Shown here: in pieces, positions 46,765 through 59,900 of the stretch | Layout of the letters: each line of letters opens with the position of its first letter | How positions within the stretch are numbered: the first letter of the stretch is position 1 | Origin: Phalacrocorax aristotelis | Lineage: Eukaryota; Chordata; Aves; Suliformes; Phalacrocoracidae | Reading direction: 5' to 3' | DNA length: 64,000 bases | NCBI RefSeq assembly: GCF_949628215.1 | Contig: NC_134280.1 | Coordinates: forward strand, 54,772,621-54,836,620 | The notes under the pieces: model-generated | Database searches by the model: none | Told to the model about the DNA's origin: nothing | The model's input: the letters and a program-made list of their open reading frames with translations, nothing else | Made by a program: the position numbers and the translations under genes

Positions 46765-49640
46765 ACATTGTCAGTACCAACTAATTATCATCCTGAGACT
46801 CTTGCTTTCCATTTCTATTTAATATATCATTAGGAAAAAAATCTTAGTGGTTAATAATTCCAATCAGAAGCAGCTATAAAGTAGGCTTGCACCACGCTGT
46901 GCAAACTTGATTTCTTCAAACCTGTGTTTTCCAAGTCCTAGCCTTCTTTTGAGCATGTTCTGCCAGCTCTGCTGATTTCTAAACATCTTATGATCTAGAG
47001 ACCTGTCTGTTGGACTTTAGGATGATCCAGTTCATTTAGTAAAGGCCATATTGGAACACCCATTTAACTGGCAGCAGAAAGGATACAGGATGAAAAGGGG
47101 AAAACTCATACAAATATTACTCATTCAGAAAATGCTAAAACTCAGGCTCCAAACAGCCATTGATATTTGACCTCTGCAGATGGCCTGTAATTAAGTCTCT
47201 AATCCTTTAAACACTCAAACACACTTAACTTAAAGTTAATAGGATTAGTCACATGCCTGAAGCGTGCATGGCTGAAGCACAAAACTGGTGTTGAGTGCAG
47301 CTGATTAAAAACTTGCAATGAAGACACTTTCTGGTGGAATATTTTCCTGTATTTTCTAAGTCTTGTCTAAAGAGTTCTAGTCCCAGGTAGTTTCATAACG
47401 TGAAGATATTTTAATAAAAATAAAACTCAACCAGGTTCTTGCTTAAAAGAATAAATTGATCTAAACTTTTTCAGAGGCAGAAATTACAGGTTCTTGGGAG
47501 ATTTGAGAGGAGTTATTTTGGTTTTCTGGAGGATGTAGATTTAAATTTGTTGACTTACATTTCTTCCAAAGCAAGTTTGAGATTAAACATTCACAGAATC
47601 AGACAGATCAGAGAGTTACAAAAAGAGGAAGAAACATTTTCTATCTTGGTTTTTATTTAACAGAAATATCAGATTGGCTTAAAGGCACAAAAGTTATTTC
47701 TTCTCTTGACACTGACAGACCAGCTGTACTTCGGAATCCTGGCAAGCTTCGGCTGGCTCAGCTCATCACACTGGAAATGTATTAAAAGATTATGAAGAGC
47801 GAACACAATTTGGGAAGCGATTTAAGATGCAGGGAGGACAGCGCTGTAGGCACACACGTCATGGAGGTTCCCGCTTCTTGTTGTACATCTGCCAGAAAAA
47901 GAGACTGGACCACATCAAGGCATTGCGCTGACAAGTAACATATACTTGTTCTGGGTTTAAGTCCCATGGGTGCAAACTGGGAATCCCGACACAGCTCAGC
48001 ATCGTTTGCTACTGTCCTATAAAATGCCTGCAGCGTATATTTACACAGTGCTATTATTTCTCCCATTGGTCCTAATGCAGACATAAATTCCCTCTGCTGA
48101 AGGACATGTGATATCACAGTATTGTCACATACAGGAAAAGGTAACCACTGTGGTTAAAGGTTTCCAAAAAGTGGCATGCATCAAACAACTGCAATGCCAT
48201 CCCCTGGCCTGGTTGTAACTCCTCTTTCAGATGCAGGGAGAGATTTTCTTCACTCATCTTCAGGATTGCAGTCAGCAGAATAAAGACTGCATTTAGCCAA
48301 GTATTCCTGCCAACTCTAACACGGAGCAAAGTAAGCAAACATAAAAGCCAAAGAGCAACAATCATCGCTCTGTCAATGCTGCTGTTGTTATACAGGAATC
48401 TGAGTCATACTAAAAGGCGTCTCAAGGAAGGCAGCAGTGGAGGTACAAGAAATTCAAGATGGAGCAGGGAAATTATGATTAAAGAAGCACCACAGCAGTG
48501 ATGGGGTGGCAGATAAGACTACCAGAAAACAGCATCATATACAGTACCACGGGGGGGGGAGGTGTAACGGTATGCATAAAATGAGAGAAAAATCAGTGAA
48601 CCACTCACTGCCTGTGAAGAGAGACTGACTATAAAGTCTTAAAATTAAAAAATGCTTAAGCTGAAATATAAAGAAAGTAATAATATAAAGAGGGTGGAAA
48701 CCAGAAGAGGTGATTTAGGTCTGAGTCAGAAGCAAAAAGTCAGTGCAGCGTCTTACGGAAATGAGAATTAAAAGGCAAAGACAGAGGAAGATTAAGTTCT
48801 TACAGGACAAGGGGTTAAATCAGGGCTGTGGCCCAACAGAAAGCAGTGGGAGATCAGCAGGAGTGTCTGATCTGTACAGAGCCACGCAGAGATACCAGAG
48901 CAAGCATTACAGAAACCACCGCAGATCTCCTGTAGTTCAAGAACTACAAAAGCCCTGGGAGTTAACTGGTGCAGTGCCTCAAATAAATTGTCGTGTTCCT
49001 CCCCTCAATTAGGGCCACACTGGGTGTTTACACCAGGCTGCAACGTGCCTTATAGTTAGACCCAGAAAGGAATTTCAGATACGGTAGAAATAAAGTGAGG
49101 AGAGCAAAGAGGCAAAGGGAGCCTGGAAAAGGCAGGAACCCGGAGGAACGGAAAGTAAAGAATGGTCAAGTGATATCAATGTTAAAGAAGAATGTATGTT
49201 AAAGAAGGATAAGATGAAGAAAAAGAAGCTTCCTTTCAGTGGCCAGGTTTCTATGAGAAGCAGCGTGGAGCAGAGGAATTTTTGTCAGATAGATCTCAAG
49301 TAACAGTAATAGGGAAAGAGCTGACAACCGAAGCAAGGTTAGAGTCTTCAGTCAGCTGGTGTTCTTGCACAATGTTCTGGGTTGTCAAGAGACTTGGAAA
49401 ACTATTTGAACAGTGTTTTGCTTGGCCACTCTGAAGGTCAGCATTACTCCTGGGAGCCCTGTTTTATCAGGTGATATTCACGCAGCCAGGAATGCACTGC
49501 TGCTGGAACTGGGACATCCCTAGAAGCCAAGCACCGTTTTTCAAGATAAGCCAAGACAGATCGCTGCAGAGACATTAACACATATTCCTCCTTTGCGACA
49601 GGATTTCTACTTGGAAATCTTGGATTTGCTCGGAAAGCCT
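46765..49640. other. Intergenic; no recognised gene
   Basis: AT-rich sequence to the left of the SPTY2D1 island. Two overlapping - strand ORFs in different frames (48114-48365 and 47782-48117) are noted as a weak finding. A run of nine G occurs near 48550. Nothing else is recognised. Confidence 0.5.
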
Positions 49641-50955
49641 TTTGCTTCCTTCCCCTCAGCAGCTGAACTGGGAGTCGGAGCTGACCTCGTGGCGCTCACC
49701 GGGAATGCCGGGGGCAGGTGTCAGGGAGCGCCTCGGAGCAACCGCCCCTCGCCCCAAACGGCTTTTCCCCTTCAAAACCGCACCGACCTCACCGCCACGG
49801 AACAGCGAGCCGCTATAACAAAAAAAAAAAAACAAAAAAAACCAAAAAAACAAACCACAACCAACCACCGCCACCAAAACGTAGTGATTCTTGTTGGTTT
49901 GTTCACGCGTCTCTGTGCCAAGGCCGGGGGCTGGCAAGGTGCTTCTGAGTGACACTGAGGTGCGCGGCGGCGCGGGCGGGGGGCCCCGCGGGAACGCACC
50001 CCGGCCTCAGCCTCGCCGCGGCGCCAGCTGCGGGTGGGGTGGGTGCGGGCGGGGCGCGGGCCAGGAGGGGCGGGGTGGGGGCGGTCCCGGCAGCCCTTAT
50101 CAGGCCGCCCCCGCAGCGGCCTCAGGGCCCTCTGCTACCCCGGGGCTCACGGAGAGGCACGGCACGCCTCTCCGCACCGTCCACCTCCTACTCCTCCTCC
50201 CACCTGCTCCAGCGGACGCGTTTCCTGAGGCGGGGCGTTCGTCACAGGGAAAGTGACGCGCGGGCCGTGTGACGCCATCGGGAGGCGAGGTGATATAAAG
50301 GGTAGGCGGCGGCGGCCGGAAGCGAGCGGAGGCGAGCTGCGGGGCGGGCGGGGACGGGAACAGCGACAGGGACAGGCGGGCGTCGGCGGCGCCTCTGCCG
50401 GGCGCGGAGGGGAGCGGGGTAGCTGCCTCACGCCGCCCCCCGCCCCGAGCTAGCCATGGATTTCCACAACATTCTCGTGATGGCGTCGGAGCAGCAAGGG
50501 CTGAACTCGGTGCCGGTGAGCGTGGGGGTGGCGGCGACCGGGACCGGGAGGGCGTGAGGCCGGGCCACAGTGACCGTTACGGCCACTGGGGCGGGGGGGG
50601 CGGTTCCCGGCGGCGCCGGGCCGGCCTGTGTGATGCGGGGGCCACGCGTTCCCCTCACCGGGCGTCAGGGGTCTCGCTGGGCCTCCCTCCGGCCCACCGG
50701 CGCCCGGCCCGCCCGCCCCAGGCCGGGGGTGCTCGCTTTCGGGGGCCGGAGAAGCGCCCGTGGGCGCGGGCTTGGGGGGACGACACGAACCGAGGCTCCT
50801 TCTCCCTGCGTGTCTCGGCGCGTTCGGGGCTGGGAAGGGGCGGCCGGGGGTTGCGTCGTCTGGTCACCGAAAACACCGAGGTCCTGAGAGCGAAATCGGT
50901 GGTACGGGGGGGCGGCGGCGGCTAGAAGTGGGATAAGTCCTTTTGTTTCCTCTGA
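49641..50955 (+). promoter_or_regulatory. SPTY2D1: CpG island promoter of SPTY2D1
   Basis: A GC-rich, CpG-dense block surrounds the first exon of SPTY2D1. Visible elements include GC-box clusters near 50067-50084, two TGACGC half-CRE-like sites (50254-50259 and 50270-50275), the second overlapping a GCCATC YY1-type core, a TATA-like GATATAAAG at 50292-50300 and an ETS core CCGGAAG at 50316-50322. The TATA-like box and ETS site suggest a start near 50320-50330 and a 5' UTR of about 130 nt. An A-rich run at about 49818-49866 interrupts the left part of the island. Start site and factor use are inferred. Confidence 0.85.
50456..50515 (+). CDS. SPTY2D1: SPTY2D1 coding exon 1
   Basis: Twenty codons from the ATG at 50456, preceded by TAGCC and followed by the donor GTGAGCG. 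The peptide ends LNSVP and the phase is 0. Confidence 0.93.
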
Positions 50956-53900
50956 AAACAGAAGTCGGCCACGTCTCAAATGCGGCCCGGAGACAAAGAA
51001 TGACAAGTTTTGGATGAATGCGCTGCGTCGTCCAGTACCTTTGTACACATTGCTAAGGAATAGCCTGCGACAGCTGTACGGGGATGATTGGTGAAAGGCA
51101 TTTGGTTTATTATGAATATTGCTCTGAAGTCTGGATTTCGGCAGTTTGTGTTTTAACTCACGTGATCAGTTTTATGTTGATTCTGTATGAAATAACCCAC
51201 TTAGCTGAACGAGGTCTGGCAGTAGGAGGGGCCTGTGCCCTTTTGGTACATTAGTATACTGGGTTTCATTCCTTTGGCAGGACCCAAGTTATAAGTCATG
51301 CGATCTTATTTGGATAAAAAATATTTTCTTTTTGGTAGCCACCAACTGGAGAAATGCTTTTCCTGTCCAGTCTTTAACAGAGTGCCAGAGTTCTGTGTTT
51401 CTGTGGTGAGCTCACTTAAGCCAGTGTAAATGAGAGTAGTTGTTTATAGCATAAACTATAGGAAAAACAGAAAAAGCATACTCCTTAGTTCTGACACTGC
51501 CGAAATGGAGAGACTCGAGAATAGAGAGTATCTCAGTCTCTCTATATCACTAGTAAAATTTCAGTAATGTTCACTAATGTTGTGACTAGTTGATAATAGG
51601 GACCAACCATATGGTAGATACGCATAATTTGTCAGGTTCCTTCGTGTTTTAAAAATCTTGTAAAAGGTACTCTGTTCTCTGTTCTCTGTTGCAGATGTGA
51701 GGGTAAGGGAGGCAATCCTGCTGCTTGTGCAATGGTTGAGGGGTTTGTTACTCGTTTTAGAAAAGGCAGGATTAGGATTTGCTTATGTGATTAACTCGTG
51801 GAGTGAGAGTACAATTCAATCCATAGCTGAAGCAGTTTGGTTTCTTGCCATTCTAGCAGTGCAGCTTTGAATTGTAAAGTTGTCCTTAGTCTTTGAGCAA
51901 AAGTGGGGCTGCGCTTGGCACTGCTTGAGGTTATCTGTAGATGTTAGGCTTCAAAAGAGATCCTGTGGAGGTTTTCTGATCAATGGACATCAAAATAACT
52001 CCGGTAGATTAAAGCTAGTGCGTAAAATGTGTTCATATAATCAGAATATAATTAATATTAAATATTTTATTAAAAATACTATACAGACTAAATACAAAAC
52101 CTACTGCCATGTAAAGGTAACAGGTTTCCAGAAATATTAGTTCCTGCATTAATCAGCATATTCCTTGAATTTCCCTTTGAGAAGTTTATTTTAAACTTTA
52201 CAGTGCACTAAAGTAAATATTCCATGCCTGTTGTAATTAAAAATAAATCAACATGCACAAGCAGTATGTATATCTCAAAAGTAGAAACTATAGAAAAAAT
52301 CTGTTTAAGAAATAATATGGTCTTGTATCATAAGAGGGGCCTGTGTAAAACAGGTATTGCATCATGTCCCTGTAAAAACGGATCTGCTTGTTCACCTCCC
52401 TGTGGAAATCCAGATTCAAAAGGAATATTGCTGAAATGAGCCGTCTGGTGACTTATTAGTTGCATCAGGTTTTCTTTCTAAATAAAACAGTACATACATG
52501 AACTAGTGTATAAGCTATTAATGTGTTGCTAATAGTCTTTACAGCAGTTGCTGAAAAGAGCTCTGGTTTTCCTCTCACAATGTTCCATAGGGGCTTCAGT
52601 GTTTTCTGTATGTTTTGTTATGTGTGTTCGTGTTACCAGTTCATTAGATTTCCAGTGTGATCTTGCTTTGATTAGACGTGATACCAGTTATGAGGTTTAA
52701 TGTTGATTTCAGTAAGATGTGAATACTTTCTAGGTCACTCTTTTCTTTTTGGTGAGATTGGTATACTCTGTTATGCCCCAAGTATTATGTGACATAATGG
52801 ATGTGGTGAAGCATTTCAAGATGTTTGTGTGGAAGATATTCTTAAAAATATGAAACTACTGCAGTTTTTAAAAAACACTGAGTACACTTGGAACCAAGTA
52901 ATTAGTTTATTTCACCTTGTTTCTATTGCCATTAATAATTTATTAGAAATTATCTCATATAGCTCCCTACTCCTTTTAACTGAGGATGAATCTCTGTTGT
53001 ACAGAACTTGCAAAAAATCTGATACAGAATAGTATTTAACCACAAAAAGGTGACCCAAAACTGAAACAGCTTGTCCTCCACGTCAGCACTTGCTGAGGTC
53101 TCATTTTAAGTCACTGATGTGCAGTGACCATGCATTGCTACAAAATACCCTCCAGTAAAGATGACAAATACACACAGCTACCAAAAATTAAGCATTTGTG
53201 AAGTAAAACTGTAGCAAAATCCCAGAGTTTGTTCAGAGGACCCTGTGCATTACAGAGCCTCCCCATGAAATTGTAATGTACAAACTATTGAACGTGTGCC
53301 CATAGGCAAGAGAAGCCCTGAAAGAGAAATATGGTGAAGTACGGATTGCTGTTGTAGAATCAGACTCTTATTCAATTGGTGTGCGTGTGCTTATGTGGTT
53401 AAAACTTGGCTCAAAACAGGACCTAGAAATGCTTTGTGTTATATCAGCATCCACACCAGGAGAACTGCAAGATATGCAGTGTAAAAAGTTGGCAAGGGGT
53501 GCAGAGGGCTTTTGCTCTCAGCTTGACTGAACTTGATAGTTAAGTTCCAGGCACTTGCAAACACTGCCTAAAATGTGTAAAACTTTCAGCTTTTCCTATT
53601 CCTGGTCTCTCTCTTTGCATAAACAGATGAAAATGGGGACTGCAATACCACTACATAAAGGAAAGCATAAAGTATGCTTTTAATTTTTTTTACTCTGTGA
53701 AGCAAAATTTAACAGAAAAAACTTCTGCATTTTTTCAGCTAATGATTCAGCCCCAGTGTTGTGACAGCAATTTCAAAATACTAAGAAAATTATTTTTGCA
53801 TTTTTAGGGCTAAAATGTATGACCCTCTTAAATTGGTGTTGGGAGATGAGAGTTAAAATAGTCTTATCAGTAAAGCCTTTTTCTTGGTAGGGGTTGCTAG

Positions 53901-56900
53901 AACCTGAAGAAAATCAAACAAATCTAAGCATGCTTGGTAACTACCATTTACTTTGTCATAACTAGATATTGATAACAGTAGTTGAGAAAGCATTACATGC
54001 ACATATTCTAAGAAGGTCTAACTGCAGAGTGAGCTTCTGGTAACCTCCGCATGGTGTTTGCAGAGTGGACAGTGCAAACACCATAGCAGGGGCCTTGGAA
54101 GAGGCCTTGGAAGTACAAGCATAGGATGCTAGCAGAGGCCTGGGCAGTTAACACAAATGACCACTTATCAGTTTGGAAAGCTGCCTTTTGAGTATCTAGT
54201 ATTAGGGCATTGGGTGAGGAGTGACACAAACAAGGATGTATGTGTGGCTTAACTGGGTGAATGAACCATTAGTGATATCAGAAATTGATACCCTGAAGAA
54301 TACTTAGGGGGAAACTGGGACTTGCCATTGGAGAAGGCTACATGTCTTGATGAATGGTAAGGAAGAATAGGAAAAGTGTTGTAATGTTGTCCAGGGACCA
54401 CAACTTGCTGTTGAAAAATAAGCAAAAAAAAAAAAAAAATCCACCCTGTGAGAACCTCTGCAAGTTGCCCATACTGGATAGCACAAGTGGAATTGCCTTT
54501 ACATTGCATGTGCAAGCTCATAGCAAAAATTATTAGTTGCAGAGGTGCTCTACTTGAGAACCCAGTTTGGCAGAATTGATCACTCATATCTTGCGTTGCC
54601 ACCTGTATAAATATTGATCATTGTTAAAGGCAATAGTACTTCTGTTACTTGTGTCTGGGTCTAGTATTTGGTCTAAACCCAATGGAGCTTCATTTGGATG
54701 CCACAAAGCTTACAATAATTTTATAAAATCTGTTGTACAGTCCAAGATTTGGCACTTGAGTGCTGACGACAGCACTGATCAGCAACTGTATCAAGATCGT
54801 GTGCCACACTTGAAATTCAGTGATATAAGAGCACAACCATATTTGCAGATTATACAGTTAAACTTGTGGCCTGGAGCTTGCCTGCTGGCCAAGGCTGGCT
54901 ACAAGACACTGGCACTCTGCATTTAGTGGATGGGTGTTTTATTTAATGTCTGTAAACTATATCTGACCAATATACCTCACAAGTCAGTGTGCATGTGTGA
55001 ATGTATAGGCACATACAGCTTGGGGGGTGGGGGGGGTTTACTTGCCATGTTAATACCAGTCTTTTTTAATTAATCTTTTCGTTTTGAGGTATACTTTTCA
55101 TCAAATAATCTGCTTTGTCACTCATGTAACTATACACTAGATAGTCCACTGAAACAGTTTATTCTGGCTGTAAGTAGAAAACAAATAGGATTTTGCACTG
55201 TAGTGGACTTTACACCATACTCTTAAAGAACCATTGGTCAGATTCTGGGAGAGGCAGTTTTAGGAAGGTAGTTATGGCAATGCTTGCAGAGATGAAGGTT
55301 AAAAAAATGAGAAACTCCAGGAGAAATATTAATCACTGGTAGGAAAAGACTTGATATTTCTTGAGGGTACACACTTGAAGAAAGGCACTTTGACAGCTGT
55401 TACTTTTTACTTTGGGTAAAGCAGTGCCCACTTTCATACTCGCTTAGAGCTTGTTGCTAGGCTCTACCCAGAGAGATAACCAGTGTTTACAACTTTAGCG
55501 CAGTGTTCTGGGACCAGCTTGATCTCCTCTCTCATAAAGGCTAAACGCTTGTTTCTCTGTTGATTTAACCAACTTGGTGATAGCTATAAAAAGCCAGAAT
55601 AGTGCAGCTGCTGCATGGATGATAAAGTAGTGATATGCCCCAGTTTATTTTGTCTGGTTTACCTGGAATCTGATACATGTTCATTTGCACTGTAAGCAAA
55701 ACACTTTATCAGTGCTTGTGGAACATGTGCATGGTTCAGTGCTTTTAAAAAGACTAAACTTAAGCTGGTTATTTTATGCTATTTCTAAATGAAGGTGAAC
55801 AAAACTTCTGTCAACAATAGTAGTGATTCACAGAACAGAAAACGGGTATTCATTTACAAATCGTTTAGCTGTGTTTTCAGTTGTTGGTCGATATCAAGAA
55901 ATGCTGCCTATAAGAAGACTTAAATCTTGAATTTTGCACAATTTGCAACTTTAGTGGCAGTCAGAAAACAGCATGTCTGTCAAGCTGCTTTACAAACCTG
56001 CTCCTAGATAGGACTGTTGGTTGTAGTTCAGCAGAACAAAGCCTGAAAACTGCTTCCCCACCACTTTAATTCTTCATAAGGTTTCCTAACAGCATAGATG
56101 AATCTACATTTGTCCCTGCTGTTTAGCAGTTTTGAAAGGCGCTCCTTAGGCCTAAAACTCTTTCAGAATCAGTCATTGATGTTGGAGAAGACCCTTAAGA
56201 TCGAGTCCAACCATATCCTCTGTTTTGAAAATGCTTTGTTTTGTCTGTTTTTAAAAGCTGTGTAGAAACTGAATAATTAAACCAAGTTTTGCCAGATTAG
56301 GTTACCAATAGAAAAACATGACATTTTTAAGTTTGGGAAAAAATAATTTACATAGACATTATAGTAATATGAGTATACTACAGATTGTTCAGATTGTCCT
56401 CAGATTATCCCGAAGGTACTAATTTGCTTCAACCTTTTTCTGAAAGGATTTTCACTGATAATGTATGGATTGCTTTGCTTCTCTATCTCTTCTGATTTAG
56501 ATAGAGCATGCCAGATTACTTTGGGCTACTGAGTCATGGGCTACATTTGAACAAAAATCAAAAGGCAGTATGGCATCATGGTTCAGGTTTCCTGGACAGT
56601 TAGGTCTTGCAATACTTTCAGTCTGAACAACACAAAAGCTGGGAAGGACCTCAGCTTCCAGAAGAGAGGGGCCCAGCTCTAGCTATCATCCTTTAAATAG
56701 TCCTAGTGATGATGATCAATTCTAATGATTTCAACTGCAAGTACCAAAAAATTGTTCAGGGTTGGAGCTTCTCCAGTGGTAAGGATTTACTAAAATCAGT
56801 TCTTAGATTGTGGTAAACTCTCTTGTACAGAGGTGAATCTTGGTAAATGAGCTTGACTGTAGTAGGTCTTTAATGTGATGAGGCAACACGTCAGGTTTTA

Positions 56901-59900
56901 CTACTGCAATGTATGTGGATGGTGTATCTTCATAATTTTGTTTTAGTAATTTCAGAAATTACTAAAGGTGACTACAAATAGCTGTTATTGTGGATGCCCT
57001 TCTTGGAGCCTGTTTTGGCTGCATTTTAGAAATGAGTTTCTGAACCTTGCTTCTTAGTGCATGTATATACAAGATAACGTATGGGTTTGCACATTAGTAA
57101 TTAAAGTAATCCAAGAACCTATTCATGCGCTGCTGTTTCAGTGAATTAGAAATTAGAGCGAAGGCTTCCATTGGACGATATTGAAATCTGTAGAGAGTTA
57201 TGCTACTAGCTTGCCTGATTATTGCTTCTAAAACATTCAGATGTAGGTATCTTTACCAGATATTTTAATTTTTCTAATTAAGTTTCATAAGGCTGTATGA
57301 GGATAGGGAGATATTTGAGAATACTGACTTGTGTGGCTTTTTTAATTAATGATATTGTTTTTATTTAGGACAGTATTTCACAGCTCTTTCATTTGGTGAG
57401 GATCAGAACTTTTCTGTGGAAGGTCTTGGTTTAGGTTCTAATCCATTGGCTTACTACTGAAATAAAAAAAAACCAACCCCAAACCTCAAATAGAGTTGGA
57501 TTTTTCCTAAATGTATTCTGCTTTCCTTCTGCTTCTGGGTTTAACTGGCCTCTATTGTGTTTATCTTTCCAAGTGTCTCTGTCCTTCTCATTGCTTTGTT
57601 TATCTTCTCTAGTCTGTTTGTGGGAAGAAGATTTAAAAAGTCTTTGTTTCTTTCCATTTTATGATTCTAAACCCCAATCTGATAATTGGTACCTTTATGA
57701 AAGGTAATGTCTGAACAGGTGTAGCACACTAGTGCAAGTGTGGGTTATGGATCCCAGTAAGAAAGGCACCCAGACTCTTAACATATCTCCAATAAATGTA
57801 ATTTTAATCCATAATAGGAGAAGGAAAAAAGGGATAGCATACATAACTTTATCTGTTCCGCTGCTGGAAGTCTGAGTTGTACAGCACTGGACAGACATTG
57901 AGGCATGGCAAACTGCAAATCCTGTCTGGTGAGGGTCATGAGCATTGTAGTCAGAGCTTTTATAGGATATTCTTGGAAGTAAACAGCTCTATCATTTCCA
58001 CTGCCAAGCAAAAGGATGCTGTTTCACTTCAAGATGTGAGACCTAGAATCATAGAACAGTTAGGGTTGGAAGGGACCTTTAAAGGTCAGCTTGTCCAACC
58101 TGCCTGCCGTGAGCAGGGGCATCTTCAACTAGATCAGGTTGCTCAGAGCCATATCAAAAAACCTGACCTTGAATGTCTCCAGGGATGGGGCATCTACCAT
58201 CTCTCTGGGCAACCTGTTTGAGTGTTTCACCACCCTCATCATAAAATGTTCCTTATCTAGTCTGAATCTACCCTCTTTCAGCTTAAAACCATTACCTGTC
58301 CTTACCACTACAGGCCCTATTAAAAAGTCTGTCCCCATCTTTGAGTCCCCTTTAAGTATTGAAAAGCTGAAATAAGGTCTCTGTGGAGCCTTCTTTTCTC
58401 CTGGCAAATTACGAATTACATGTGGTGTAATTGCCAGGTGCCAAGTGGGGGCTGCATATTTTGTCACAGTTAGTCTGCTGAGTTCATCCAGTGGTCTCAA
58501 GTGGTAGGTATAGTAGAGTGCAGGCCTGTGCCTATTCAGGTCAACTGGTATGCAGATCACTAACTCCTTGATGTACAGTACTTGTCTGTTTAAGATCACT
58601 ACAGCAGGAACTAAAATCAATACCACTGGTTTTAGATCAACCTACCAATTATGCTGGTGAAGTCAGTTCCAACCCTTGGAGTAATTCCATTTTTTGAGTT
58701 GATTTATTTATTTTCACTGATTAAGATAACCTGAAACTGAAATGCGTATCCATGAAAAAGCTGAAAGCTGTAATGGACCTGTAAATCTGCAGTCTGGAAT
58801 TGAACAGACTGGCAACTTGGGCTGTAGTCTGCTTTTGTTTCCTGCTTGGTCAAAGACTAAGGCTGAACTGAAACATTTTTATTCCATTTCTGATGCAGCT
58901 GTTGCATTCTTTCTCAGTCTACTGCATTTTGCTCATTGGTCTTGGTTTTCTTACCTGTCTTCTGGATTCATGTTCATTTGTTCTGAAAGCTGAGTGCACT
59001 CTTGTTATGGATGAGTGGAATGCACCTCTCAAAAGAGAAGCAGCAATATATTTTGAGATAAAACAATAGTTTGACAGAGTTCAGAAAGTCTGATGGAATT
59101 TGAGAGTTTTAACAATGGTTTGACAAGGTTCAATAAGCTTGATGGCAAGGGTCACCTTATTAACTACTGCATAGAAGAAACATACAAAGGAAAATGGAAT
59201 TAAATATTTTTCAGGACTCTTTCACTCCCTTGTATATGAGCCAGGGGCTTTATAGCTTGCAGGTTCTCCCCAAGAATGTGAGGTGAATGCTTCTTAGCCA
59301 GCCTGAACCAAAGAACGGCTAGGAGTTCAGTTTATCTGTCACAACTCTTGGCTTCAGTGCAAATTCATTGTTTCTTTATTCTGTACCATCTCTATGCTTT
59401 AAGTCAAGTACATGACTGTTACGCAACTCTTCCCCTTTAAAAACTTTGGTTTTTACATTTCTTAACTTTTCTGTCATTTTCCTTTGTTCTTTGCAGAAAA
59501 GGTACAGTTTGGCTGTTGGTCCTCCCAGAAAGGTTCCGAAAGTCAAGGGTGTAGAGTCTGCAGCAGTGCAAGCATTTCTCAGACGGCAAGAAGAAGAAAA
59601 AAGAAAAAAAGGTAACAGTCCAGACTTTCCTGTGGGAGACTTTCATTGACTCTTTGAGACTTTGTTACCTTATTCAAAGCTCATGCAATCTGTTTCTGGA
59701 ATTTATGCACATAACTGATGCTGAGGGAAAGCCAGCACTACATAGGGATTAGGGATGTTTGCATGCTTTCCTAAGGAGTTTAGTATTAATCAGCTACACT
59801 AGCATTTACTGTTGGAGATTGAGAAGTAGTTAAAGTGAAGAGATATTGCAAGAAACCACCTGGGCTTTTGGTAACTTAACTCTGAAAAGCTTTATCTGTG

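Larger units (their letters stand above)
50516..59496 (+). other. SPTY2D1 intron 1 (8981 bases)
   Basis: Bounded by GTGAGC and TTCTTTGCAG. It contains the right half of the CpG island, a CR1 tail at 56161-56225, a CR1 3' fragment at 58045-58410 and a short foldback at 54051-54084. No additional coding exon is recognised. Short ORFs within it are not supported. Confidence 0.85.

Noticed and set aside
49818-49866. A-rich run considered as a retroposed poly(A) tail
   Set aside because: It is mixed A/C sequence inside the CpG island with no adjacent processed gene copy or target-site duplication.
49891-51048. Several ORFs of 60-127 codons on both strands in the SPTY2D1 CpG island
   Set aside because: Same composition effect; none fits the SPTY2D1 frame or any known family. 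Exon 1 is the 20-codon segment at 50456-50515.
58129-58626. 165-codon - strand ORF in SPTY2D1 intron 1
   Set aside because: Its C-terminal part is CR1 ORF2 sequence; it is a retrotransposon remnant, not a host gene.
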